In this document: one piece after another, positions 1 to 7,329 of the stretch
Layout of the letters: every line of letters begins with the position of its first letter
Numbering within the stretch: the first letter of the stretch is position 1
Assembly (NCBI GenBank): GCA_023453665.1
Contig: JAEXTA010000121.1
Location: forward strand, 1 to 10,537
Direction: 5' to 3'
DNA length: 10,537 nt
Source: Bacteroidota bacterium
Lineage (GTDB): Bacteria; Bacteroidota; Ignavibacteria; Ignavibacteriales; Ignavibacteriaceae
Notes under the pieces: model-generated
Databases searched by the model: none
Seen by the model: only the letters and a program-made list of their open reading frames with translations
What the model was told of the DNA's origin: nothing
Program-made: the position numbers and the translations under genes

Positions 1-2
1 GG

Positions 3-1406
3 ATTGTTTCAATTTTTTTAGAGATAGTCGGCACCTTTGATGAAACCTTAATCCACATACTTATAATACCATTCTCTGCAATAGCCGCACTCTCAGCATA
101 TTCAATTATTAAAAGGTTTTCTGAAGATTCAGTTGTCACTACAATTTTTCTTATTGTAACTCCGTCTTTTATGCTGATGTCTCACGTAGTTATGACCGAT
201 ATTCCTACCCTCGCATTTTTTTTAATGTCCGTTGGTTTTTTTCTTTACGGAATTGAGAATGATTCTACATCGAGACTTATTCTTTCGGGAGTATCTGCAA
301 CTTTTGCCTGGGCTATATCATATCAGGCTTTGTATTTATTATTACTTTTTCCTGCATATTTATATATAAATAAATATAAACTGAGTTTGAAAAGCCTGAT
401 ACCGGTTTTTATCCCGTTGGCATTTTTTATTGCGTGGTGTGTAGAAACTGCAATCAGTTTTGGTGTTCCTCATCCTTTTGTTTCAATACTCTGGGGAAAA
501 GCACCTGATGTATTTTCACTCAATTATATTCTTCCCAGAATAGTTGCCAACATTAACGCAATTGGGGCGGTAACAATATTTTCCCTGTTCGTTTTGTTCG
601 TATATATGTCACAAAAATTTTACCGGATATTAAGTATCGTTCTGTTGTCTTTTATATTCATCATTGCGGTTATTTTTATGGAAGGTTATTACATTTCACA
701 TAAAATTTTATTCGCATTTTTTCTTACAACTGGTCTTGTTTTACTGATCAGAAGCGTAGAGTGGCTGATTACATCAGTGAAAGAGAAAAACAATAAACAT
801 GTTTTTCTTGCTTTCTGGGCACTATCATTCTTTACTGCTATCGCTTTGATTATGCCGTTGGGTATAGCACGATACCTGTTACCATGTTTGCTTCCGTTTA
901 TTTTGATGATAGTTAATGATATAAAATCATTTTTCCCTTCTATCCATAAGAAAGTCCTCTTAACCGGTATATCACTTACGCTGGTCATCGGATTTTTACT
1001 TTCATCAGCTGATTACCAATACGCTAATGTTTATAAAAAATTTGCTGATGATATCAAAACTAAATTTCCTGAGGAAACAATCTGGTTTTCAGGTGAGTCA
1101 GGATTCAGACTTTATATGCAGAATAAAGGATTCAGGTATCTGCTCATTAACGATGAAAGACCACAAGCAGGCGATATTATTATTGTTCCAACTGAAATAT
1201 GGCCTGTAAAACTATCTGTCATAAAAGATCGTTCAAAATTAGTTGAACGAATTGCATACAACTCGGAGTTTCCTTTCCGGATATTAAACCAGGAAGCGCG
1301 TGCAGGATTTTACATGCACATCGGGGCATTATTACCATATTCAATTTCGCGAAGCAGGTTTGAAGAGTTTTCTGTTTATAGGGTATATGAGTCTACTATT
1401 GAATAA
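3..1406 (+). CDS. GT-C/ArnT-like membrane glycosyltransferase, 5' partial
   Basis: The reading frame is open from the first complete codon of the window, so the gene begins upstream and about 467 codons are visible. An in-frame ATG at 171 is internal, because homologous-looking sequence (a TFDET segment, then a hydrophobic helix) precedes it. The protein is a polytopic inner-membrane protein with roughly ten hydrophobic segments, followed by a soluble C-terminal part of about 120 residues. A SHVVMTDIP segment (visible residues 60-68) sits where GT39/ArnT/RgtA-type GT-C enzymes carry a His and Asp before a helix. Such enzymes move a sugar from a polyprenyl-phosphate donor to an acceptor on the outer face of the membrane. 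The usual N-terminal acidic catalytic loop would lie in the missing part, so activity cannot be judged. It is followed after 15 nt by the next gene, apparently in one operon. Donor and acceptor are unknown. Confidence 0.75.
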   Translation: MVSIFLEIVGTFDETLIHILIIPFSAIAALSAYSIIKRFSEDSVVTTIFLIVTPSFMLMSHVVMTDIPTLAFFLMSVGFFLYGIENDSTSRLILSGVSATFAWAISYQALYLLLLFPAYLYINKYKLSLKSLIPVFIPLAFFIAWCVETAISFGVPHPFVSILWGKAPDVFSLNYILPRIVANINAIGAVTIFSLFVLFVYMSQKFYRILSIVLLSFIFIIAVIFMEGYYISHKILFAFFLTTGLVLLIRSVEWLITSVKEKNNKHVFLAFWALSFFTAIALIMPLGIARYLLPCLLPFILMIVNDIKSFFPSIHKKVLLTGISLTLVIGFLLSSADYQYANVYKKFADDIKTKFPEETIWFSGESGFRLYMQNKGFRYLLINDERPQAGDIIIVPTEIWPVKLSVIKDRSKLVERIAYNSEFPFRILNQEARAGFYMHIGALLPYSISRSRFEEFSVYRVYESTIE

Positions 1407-1421
1407 TTCCGGATCAATTAA

Positions 1422-2084
1422 ATGTACATTGAACTTATAGCATTAGGAGGTATTTGCTGGACAATTACATACATTCTGATAATTGTCAAAGGATTCAAAG
1501 ATAAAACTTATGGAATGCCTGCTGCTGCATTGGTAGGAAACATTACATGGGAATTTCTTTACAGTTTTAAATACATTCCACCTGATATTCAGTTCTATAA
1601 TAATTTAGTATGGTTTTCTTTTGACTTAGTAATCCTTTATCAATTGTTCAGATACTGGAAAACTGATTTATCATACATACCTTCAAAAGTATTTTATCCA
1701 TCAATGATATTTTTTTTATTTGTTGGTTTGATGATCCATTATTTTATTGCGAAGGAATTTACTCCGGCAAACGGTGCTGCTTATTCCGGATTCGGACAAA
1801 ATGTTTTAATGTCTATTTTATTTCCTTTTATGTTATTCAGACGACGATCATTGCACGGTCAATCCATCAGCATCGCACTAATGAAATTGATTGGAACTCT
1901 TGGACCGGCTGCTGCATTTTATTTTTTCCCGGTTGATCTAGCCGGGTCAAAATTGATGGCATTTATGTTTGTATTAATATTTATTTTTGATCTTATATAT
2001 CTTATTTGCGTAATACTTGTAAAGAATGGTAAACTATTTTCATTAACTGATAATAAAGCTGATGTGGAAGTTAACAGCTTATGA
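1422..2084 (+). CDS. Integral-membrane terpene cyclase-like protein (Pyr4/PaxB family)
   Basis: This 220-residue protein has about seven hydrophobic helices, near residues 3-22, 33-48, 62-79, 91-110, 125-140, 150-170 and 178-200. Length and topology match the membrane terpene cyclases of fungal meroterpenoid and indole-diterpene pathways (Pyr4, PaxB) and their actinobacterial relatives (DmtA type), which cyclise prenyl chains or epoxides by protonation. Visible family-like features are a G-x-x-W-x-x-x-Y start (residues 10-17), a KDKTYGMP stretch (26-33), N-I-T-W-E (40-44) and a late F-D-L-I-Y (189-193). E44 and D190 fall where the catalytic acids E63 and D218 of Pyr4 are expected. The assignment comes from memory of the family, not an alignment. 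The stop overlaps the GT2 start by ATGA, so translation is probably coupled. No prenyltransferase or epoxidase lies nearby, so the substrate is unknown; the fold may serve another lipid reaction here. Confidence 0.62.
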   Translation: MYIELIALGGICWTITYILIIVKGFKDKTYGMPAAALVGNITWEFLYSFKYIPPDIQFYNNLVWFSFDLVILYQLFRYWKTDLSYIPSKVFYPSMIFFLFVGLMIHYFIAKEFTPANGAAYSGFGQNVLMSILFPFMLFRRRSLHGQSISIALMKLIGTLGPAAAFYFFPVDLAGSKLMAFMFVLIFIFDLIYLICVILVKNGKLFSLTDNKADVEVNSL

Positions 2085-3220
2085 GTAATCGAAAACAACC
2101 TAAACTCAGTATTATAGTCCCGGTTTATAATGAAGAGAAAACCCTCTCCATTTGTATTGAACGAGTGCGGGCAATAGAAGATGAAAATCTTTCTGTTGAG
2201 ATAGTGGTAGTCAATGATTGTTCTACAGATGAAAGCCTTAAAGAAGCTGAAAATATTGTCAGGAAATATTCTAACGTAAAATTGATTAACCATGAAATAA
2301 ACCAGGGCAAAGGCGCAGCAATAAGAACCGGCATCAAACATACTACCGGTGATTTTATTGCAGTACAGGATGCTGACCTTGAATATAATCCGAAAGAATT
2401 AAGAAAATTAATTGAACCGCTTATTGAAGATGAAGCTGATGTTGTACTGGGCTCAAGATATTTAACCGGTGATCTTCACAGGGTACTTTATTTCTGGCAT
2501 ACGCAAGGAAACAGGTTCCTGACTTTTCTCTCAAATATGTTTACAGATTTAAACCTGACAGATATGGAGACTTGTTATAAAGTATTTAAAGCTGGTGTGT
2601 TAAAGACTATTGAAATTGAGGAGAACCGTTTTGGATTTGAACCTGAAATAATCGCAAAGATAGCACAGATGCGTTTGCGTGTTTTTGAAATGGGAATTTC
2701 ATACCGTGGAAGAACTTATGAAGAAGGTAAAAAAATCGGTTTAAAAGATGCCTTCAGAACGTTGTACTGTATTCTTCATTATAACGGACACAACGCACCG
2801 GTTCCGCTTCAATTTATAATTTATGTTATACTGGGTGGTATTGCAGCTCTTGTAAATCTTGTATTATTCACTTCATTGTATTCATTAAAAGTTCCGGTTG
2901 AGTATTCTGCGCCAATAGCATTCGTCACCGGCGCAGTGGTGAATTATATTCTCATAATCCTTCTTCTATTCAGGCATAAAGCAAGATGGAGTACACCAGT
3001 AGAACTTATTCTTTATACACTCGTGGTTGCTTTTGTTGGAGTGTTTGATCTTGGAATAACTGTAACAATGTTAAAGTCCGGATTTTCACCTGAGATTTCC
3101 AAATCTGTGGCAAGCATTCTTGGCGTGTTACTAAATTTCAGTGCAAGAAGGTTTATTGTATTCCCTGAACCATCACCAGGACCCTGGAAACCACAGAATC
3201 CATTTGCTACCAAAGGATAA
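2081..3220 (+). CDS. GT2 polyprenyl-phosphate glycosyltransferase fused to a GtrA-like membrane domain
   Basis: Residues 8-235 form a GT-A fold of the DPM1/polyprenyl-phosphate mannosyl- or glucosyltransferase type. Visible motifs are IIVPVYNEE (11-19), VVVNDCSTD (42-50), NQGKGAAIRTG (74-84) and the metal-binding QDADLEY (96-102). GSRY (124-127) and RGRTYEEGKKIG (209-220) follow, both typical of the DPM1-like subgroup. Residues 245-362 are four hydrophobic helices ending in LNFSARRFIVF, the hallmark of GtrA-like proteins thought to flip polyprenyl-phosphate sugars. The fusion therefore plausibly makes a lipid-linked sugar on the cytoplasmic side and helps it across the membrane, supplying the flanking GT-C enzymes. 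A short Pro-rich tail ends the protein. The start overlaps the previous stop by four bases (ATGA). Family and fold are clear; the sugar and lipid are not determined by the sequence. Confidence 0.92.
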   Translation: MSNRKQPKLSIIVPVYNEEKTLSICIERVRAIEDENLSVEIVVVNDCSTDESLKEAENIVRKYSNVKLINHEINQGKGAAIRTGIKHTTGDFIAVQDADLEYNPKELRKLIEPLIEDEADVVLGSRYLTGDLHRVLYFWHTQGNRFLTFLSNMFTDLNLTDMETCYKVFKAGVLKTIEIEENRFGFEPEIIAKIAQMRLRVFEMGISYRGRTYEEGKKIGLKDAFRTLYCILHYNGHNAPVPLQFIIYVILGGIAALVNLVLFTSLYSLKVPVEYSAPIAFVTGAVVNYILIILLLFRHKARWSTPVELILYTLVVAFVGVFDLGITVTMLKSGFSPEISKSVASILGVLLNFSARRFIVFPEPSPGPWKPQNPFATKG

Positions 3221-3226
3221 AACTGA

Positions 3227-4732
3227 ATGCAAGCTGATTCGGGCAAAAATCAAAATTATCCAAAAGTAATATCAGTACTTCTGATTCTTTTTCTATTAAC
3301 TAATCTTGCATTCGCATTACTCCAGGTTTACAACTCTCCTTATGATCATGATGAATTCCAGCACGTACACATCGCCTGGAATATCTTTAATGATAAAATA
3401 ATTTATAAAGATTTTTTTGAGCATCATGGCCCTGTCTTTCCATTATTGAATGGATTATTATTTGATTTGTTTGATCTTAAACCTGCCCTGAACACACTGG
3501 TATTTTTTCGTTTAGTAAGCTTCACATTACTAACAATAATGATTTTCCTGGTTTACCTTATTTCAACAGAATACTTCAAGACAAAACCTGCCGGATTATT
3601 TTCGGCAGCAATCTTTTCAGGTTTGTTATTTATCCGGGAAGCTGCAACAGAAATTCGGCCTGATGTAATTCAAAATGTTTTTTGGCTGGCTGGTATTTAT
3701 CTATTACTCATTAATCTAAGAAAGAACAAAAAAATTATAACTTATTCTGCCGGCGTTTTACTTGGGGCTTCATTTATGACGAATGCAAAAGCTGGGTTAG
3801 GTATTGCGGCAGTATATATTTTCTTCTTGATATTCTTCCTTCGTTATAAAACAGAACATAAGAAAATTGTACCTGAACTGATAACATTATTTTCGGGAAA
3901 TGTTACAGCGTTTGTTATTGTTGCTTTATATTTCTATTTGAATAATTCTTTCAAAGAATTCTTTTTTTATAACTACGAATTTAATTTTATAGCATTAAAG
4001 GAATATCATTCAAGAAATTTAAGGGAGTATGCCGGAATATTATTAAAGCAGCAGCCGGTATTTGTACTGGCAGCATTGACCGCGATGATCATTACATTAA
4101 AAAAATTGTTTACAAAAAATGTTGATGAAGAATCACGGAAGGTTTTATTTGTATTCGTTATTTCTGCATTAACATCGGCAACTATTTTCCTTGGCTTATA
4201 TAAACAACAGTACCTTATATTCCTTCCATTACTATGTGTGGTTATTTACCAGTTGATCATGTATTTATCCACTTATAACAGACAAAATCTTAATCACCGT
4301 TTATTAAAATCAATAACAATTGTTCTACTTACGGGTAGTTTACTATGGGCTTCAATTTCAGAAACATACTTTGTTCCTTCCGAAGAACAAAAACAGCAAA
4401 ATAATTTAACTCAGTTTATTCTGGATAAGTCTGAACGGACAGAACCTGTGCTTTTCTTATGGAATAACTATGGTGGTTATATGTTTAATGAAGACGTACA
4501 GTTTTTCTGGCTGGAGAACGAAGGATTTAAGCCGCTGTTTAATAAAATTTCAGGCTACGATGTTTTTGGCAATAATCTTATTGAAATTCTTAAGAAAAAA
4601 AATGTCAGGTTTCTAGTGACACAGCAAAAACATCTTAAGGCGGTTCTTTCACCTGGCGCATTTGAGTTTATCCTGCAAAACTATAATAATGAAAATGAGT
4701 TCAACGGGCGTTTGTGGATTCGTAATCAATAA
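3227..4732 (+). CDS. GT-C/GT39-like membrane glycosyltransferase
   Basis: This 501-residue polytopic membrane protein has one N-terminal helix (about 13-33) followed by an acidic external loop, DHDEFQH (40-46), and then FFEHHGP (63-69). This is the layout of the catalytic loop in GT39/ArnT-like GT-C glycosyltransferases, where an Asp/Glu pair acts on the polyprenyl-phosphate sugar donor. About ten further hydrophobic helices follow, with an ATEIRPD segment near residues 140-146 that matches the conserved R-x-D region of the family. The last roughly 110 residues are more polar and probably extracytoplasmic. A good Shine-Dalgarno (AAAGGA, 3212-3217) lies nine bases before the ATG, inside the end of the GT2 gene, and the intergenic gap is six bases. 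It probably uses the lipid-linked sugar made by the preceding GT2-GtrA protein. The acceptor could be a lipid, glycan or protein. Confidence 0.8.
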   Translation: MQADSGKNQNYPKVISVLLILFLLTNLAFALLQVYNSPYDHDEFQHVHIAWNIFNDKIIYKDFFEHHGPVFPLLNGLLFDLFDLKPALNTLVFFRLVSFTLLTIMIFLVYLISTEYFKTKPAGLFSAAIFSGLLFIREAATEIRPDVIQNVFWLAGIYLLLINLRKNKKIITYSAGVLLGASFMTNAKAGLGIAAVYIFFLIFFLRYKTEHKKIVPELITLFSGNVTAFVIVALYFYLNNSFKEFFFYNYEFNFIALKEYHSRNLREYAGILLKQQPVFVLAALTAMIITLKKLFTKNVDEESRKVLFVFVISALTSATIFLGLYKQQYLIFLPLLCVVIYQLIMYLSTYNRQNLNHRLLKSITIVLLTGSLLWASISETYFVPSEEQKQQNNLTQFILDKSERTEPVLFLWNNYGGYMFNEDVQFFWLENEGFKPLFNKISGYDVFGNNLIEILKKKNVRFLVTQQKHLKAVLSPGAFEFILQNYNNENEFNGRLWIRNQ

Positions 4733-4791
4733 TTCTGATAAAACATTTCTTATTCGTTACAATCATCTTAAATTGCTTGCAAGAATTTAAC

Positions 4792-4795
4792 GAGG
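4792..4795 (+). promoter_or_regulatory. Shine-Dalgarno for the deaminase gene
   Basis: GAGG lies six bases before the ATG at 4802 and supports that start. The 69-nt gap before this gene (4733-4801) is the longest on the plus strand. I see no convincing promoter or terminator in it, so read-through from the glycosyltransferase operon is possible. Confidence 0.6.
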
Positions 4796-4801
4796 TATTC
4801 A

Positions 4802-5236
4802 ATGGATGAATTTTTATTAGCAGCAATAGCTGAAGCAAGAAAAGGCTCACGCAACGGTGGAATTCCAATTGGATCAGTCCTTGTCAGGGATAAAAAAATA
4901 ATAGGTAAAGGACATAATAAACGCATCCAGGAAAATAACCCTATACTTCATGCCGAAATCGATTGCCTGGCATCTGCAGGAAGAATAGGTTCTTATGAAG
5001 GTACAACTTTGTACTCAACACTGATGCCCTGTTACCTGTGTGCCGGAGCAATAGTTCAGTTTGGTATTAAAAAAGTTATAGCAGGTGAATCAAAAAATTT
5101 TCCCGGTGCAGTCGATTTTCTATTGTCACATGGTGTTGAAGTTATTGATTCGGGAAATGAAGAGTGTATTGAACTGATGTCTGATTTTATAAAAAATAAT
5201 GAGAGACTCTGGTTTGAAGATATCGGGAAAACCTGA
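4802..5236 (+). CDS. Cytosine deaminase-like nucleoside deaminase (fungal FCY1 type)
   Basis: This 144-residue enzyme belongs to the zinc-dependent cytidine/deoxycytidylate deaminase superfamily. The zinc site is complete: H50-A-E52 supplies one ligand and the proton-shuttling Glu, and P-C77-Y-L-C80 supplies the other two ligands. Beyond the superfamily motifs it resembles yeast cytosine deaminase FCY1 along its length as I remember that sequence. Shared parts are GGIPIG (19-24), GHN (37-39), TTLYSTLMPC (68-77), GAIVQFGI (82-89) and the C-terminal WFEDIG (137-142), whose Trp and Asp reach the active site in the yeast enzyme. The likely reaction is cytosine to uracil in pyrimidine salvage. Other small-molecule deaminases (guanine, ammeline-like) share the fold, so substrate is inference. 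It faces the phosphatase gene tail to tail, 9 nt apart. Confidence 0.85.
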   Translation: MDEFLLAAIAEARKGSRNGGIPIGSVLVRDKKIIGKGHNKRIQENNPILHAEIDCLASAGRIGSYEGTTLYSTLMPCYLCAGAIVQFGIKKVIAGESKNFPGAVDFLLSHGVEVIDSGNEECIELMSDFIKNNERLWFEDIGKT

Positions 5237-5261
5237 TCAACTTTTTTATTGAATATCTTCA
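5215..5261. repeat. Perfect 9-bp inverted repeat across the convergent gene ends
   Basis: TGAAGATAT (5215-5223) and ATATCTTCA (5253-5261) are exact reverse complements separated by 29 nt. Each arm lies in the last codons of one convergent gene and encodes the same Glu-Asp-Ile there, in the deaminase (plus) and the phosphatase (minus). The run of six T lies inside the loop, not after the stem, so this is not a standard intrinsic terminator. It could be a weak bidirectional stem or coincidence. Confidence 0.35.
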
Positions 5262-5935
5262 GTGAAGGTGGGTACTGAAATGGTATCGATAATATTGTCT
5301 TTCTCAACTATAACTGCGCTTAATTTATTTCCTGTATAAACTGATGTATCGATATACGCAACATTATTTGATTTAAGATAAGTTACTTCCTGCTGTCTTG
5401 TATGACCTACAATCTGTAATTTTTCAATATCAAGAAGTTCATCTCTTGTCCATAAAATTCCATGTTCACTCATCAGTTCCGATCTTAAAAAAGGATCAAG
5501 TGAGTCAATCTTATCAAAAAAATTTTTACCAAGTTTCGATTTATAGTGAATTGAAATACCAGCGTGTGAAATGAAACAATCACGCAGGTAATAGAAAAAT
5601 GGTGCCTTAACGATTCTGTCCAGGTGAACAGATATGCTGTCAAATCGTCCGCTGTAAGAATTTATAGTCTTATCTGATCCGTTATACATCCATATGCGCC
5701 CGAGTTCATGGGAAGAATCTTTAATGAAGTAATAAAACATCAAATCATGGTTGCCGGCGGTAAAATTTATTTTTTCATTGATGATGAACTCGATAACTTC
5801 ATAGCTGAAGTTTCCCCTGTCGACAAGGTCACCAACAGAATAAATGTTTATATAAGGATACTTTTTCCGAATCCGGCTAACTAATTCCTTAAGCGTGTTA
5901 AGACATCCGTGGATATCCCCTATAACTGCTACCAT
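5246..5935 (-). CDS. PPP-family metallophosphoesterase (Ser/Thr phosphatase or ApaH/PrpE-like)
   Basis: This 229-residue cytoplasmic protein is a complete calcineurin-type phosphoesterase. Its metal- and phosphate-binding motifs appear in order: GDIHG (6-10), GDLVDRG (35-41), GNHD (61-64), SHAG (123-126) and GHT (177-179), with WTRDE (162-166) before the last. These define the PPP family, which includes phage lambda-type protein phosphatases and the dinucleoside polyphosphate hydrolases ApaH and PrpE. GNHD instead of GNHE is as in ApaH and PrpE, but the short length also fits bacterial Ser/Thr phosphatases, so the substrate (phosphoprotein or Ap4A-like nucleotide) is open. No signal peptide or membrane segment is seen. 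The ATG lies six bases after the CoA-transferase stop, so it is probably the last gene of the alanine dehydrogenase operon. No clear Shine-Dalgarno precedes it. Confidence 0.88.
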   Translation of the reverse strand: MVAVIGDIHGCLNTLKELVSRIRKKYPYINIYSVGDLVDRGNFSYEVIEFIINEKINFTAGNHDLMFYYFIKDSSHELGRIWMYNGSDKTINSYSGRFDSISVHLDRIVKAPFFYYLRDCFISHAGISIHYKSKLGKNFFDKIDSLDPFLRSELMSEHGILWTRDELLDIEKLQIVGHTRQQEVTYLKSNNVAYIDTSVYTGNKLSAVIVEKDNIIDTISVPTFTEDIQ

Positions 5936-5941
5936 AAGGGA

Positions 5942-7297
5942 TTAAATGAAATAATTCTTTTTAGCATAAAAGGTCAGTTCATCTCGGAACGCCGGATGCG
6001 CTATGTTTATAAGTGATCGGGCGCGCTCCTGAACTGTCTTTCCAAACAAGTAAGCTATTCCATATTCGGTGACTACATAATGAACATCACCTCTTGAAGT
6101 TACAACACCTGCACCAGGTTTAAGCATCGTAACGATTCTTGAGATAGAGTTGTCTTTAGTTGCTGATGGAAGAGCAATAATTGGTTTACCGCCCTCAGAT
6201 CTTGATGCCCCGCGTATAAAATCCACCTGTCCGCCAATACCGCTGTATAGTTTTGTTCCTATAGAATCAGAACATACCTGTCCGGTCAGATCAATTTCTA
6301 TTGCGGAATTTATCGCAGTCATTTTGTAGTTCTTTGCAATAACAAATGGATCGTTCACATATTCCTGCGGATGAAATTCAATTATGGGATTATTGTGAAT
6401 GAAGTCGTAAGTTTTTTTTGTACCGAGTACAAAGCCTGCAATTATTTTTCCCGGATGAAGAGTTTTTCTCTCACCATTTATTATTCCGTTTTCTACTAAT
6501 TCAATTAACCCGTCAGAAAACATTTCAGTGTGAACGCCAAGATCTTTTCTGTTACCAAGATATTTAAGGACGGAATCAGGAATAGCACCAATACCCATTT
6601 GCAGAGTTGCGCCATCCTCTATCAGACTTGCAACCTGTTCACCTATTTTATCATAAACTTCAAGCTGATCTTTACTTGTGTCCGGATCAACCTGCGGCAG
6701 TTCTTTAATCACCTCATCATATTCAACTATGTGATGAATTTTATTTATGTGAATGAAACAATCACCAAGTGCTCGTGGCATCTCACTGTTAACTTGTGCG
6801 ATTATAATTTTAGCCCGGTCTGCGGCTGCTTTAATTGTACCAACATCAACACCGTAACTGCAGAAACCATGTTCATCGGGCGGAGATACGTTTAACAGGC
6901 AAACATCAACATCAATCACGCCCTTCTTGAACATCAACGGAACTTCTGAAAGAAAAATCGGTATGAATTCCGCACGTCCTTCATTTACAGCTTTACGGGT
7001 ATTAGCTCCAATAAAGAAGGCTTTGTGTTTAAAGTGTTTTTCCATTCCCGGTGCAGCATAAGGAAGTTCGCCAACTATCAGTATGTGATATACTGTTACA
7101 TCATGCAGTTCATCTTTCCTTCTTACCATTGCTCTTACAAGTTCTAAAGGAACTGCACAGCCAGGTTGTACAACTACATTATCACCGGATTTTATAACCT
7201 TAACAGCCTCATCGGCAGTAACTGTTTTTTGATTATATATTCTTAAAATATTTGTCGGCAGTGTATGTTTGGTTCTTTTTTCTTCCAATGTCAGCAT
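5942..7297 (-). CDS. Acetyl-CoA hydrolase / 4-hydroxybutyrate CoA-transferase family protein
   Basis: A full-length protein of 451 residues, counted from the ATG at 7297, belongs to the acetyl-CoA hydrolase/transferase family. Visible features are GDNVVVQPGCAVP near the start, GIGAIPD (235-241), HTEMFSDG (256-263), GQVDFIRGA (356-364) and VTEYGIAYLFGKTVQERA (409-426). E258 in HTEM is the Glu expected to carry CoA as a covalent thioester during transfer. GQVDF is typical of the 4-hydroxybutyrate or butyryl-CoA:acetate CoA-transferase branch. It would exchange CoA between short-chain acids such as acetate, butyrate or 4-hydroxybutyrate; a hydrolase role is the alternative. An in-frame TTG at 7321 would add eight residues and lie eight bases after the alanine dehydrogenase stop. 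I prefer the ATG because the extra residues (MIFKNKKI) are basic and unlike the family, but neither start has a good Shine-Dalgarno. Confidence 0.92.
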   Translation of the reverse strand: MLTLEEKRTKHTLPTNILRIYNQKTVTADEAVKVIKSGDNVVVQPGCAVPLELVRAMVRRKDELHDVTVYHILIVGELPYAAPGMEKHFKHKAFFIGANTRKAVNEGRAEFIPIFLSEVPLMFKKGVIDVDVCLLNVSPPDEHGFCSYGVDVGTIKAAADRAKIIIAQVNSEMPRALGDCFIHINKIHHIVEYDEVIKELPQVDPDTSKDQLEVYDKIGEQVASLIEDGATLQMGIGAIPDSVLKYLGNRKDLGVHTEMFSDGLIELVENGIINGERKTLHPGKIIAGFVLGTKKTYDFIHNNPIIEFHPQEYVNDPFVIAKNYKMTAINSAIEIDLTGQVCSDSIGTKLYSGIGGQVDFIRGASRSEGGKPIIALPSATKDNSISRIVTMLKPGAGVVTSRGDVHYVVTEYGIAYLFGKTVQERARSLINIAHPAFRDELTFYAKKNYFI

Positions 7298-7329
7298 AAT
7301 TTTTTTGTTTTTAAATATCAATCTTTTTA

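Noticed and set aside
689..988. Open frame of 99 codons on the minus strand
   Set aside because: It is antisense to the membrane region of the first GT-C gene; the coding signal belongs to the plus strand.
171..1406. Taking ATG 171 as the true start of the first gene
   Set aside because: The frame is open to the window edge and the upstream codons encode family-like membrane sequence, so the gene is truncated by the window instead.
1919..2341. Open frame of 140 codons on the minus strand
   Set aside because: It lies fully antisense to the terpene-cyclase-like gene and the GT2 gene, both strongly supported, and its translation (Cys/Phe/Tyr-rich, no domain) looks like a shadow.
4733..4801. 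Possible promoter or hairpin in the gap before the deaminase gene
   Set aside because: Only a tiny TTGC-TT-GCAA repeat and poor -35/-10 matches are present; not enough to call either.
5237..5250. Run of six T between convergent genes as an intrinsic terminator
   Set aside because: No GC-rich stem lies directly before it; the only inverted repeat encloses the T run in its 29-nt loop.
6530..6895. Open frame of 121 codons on the plus strand
   Set aside because: It is antisense to the conserved core of the CoA-transferase and shows no recognisable protein features.
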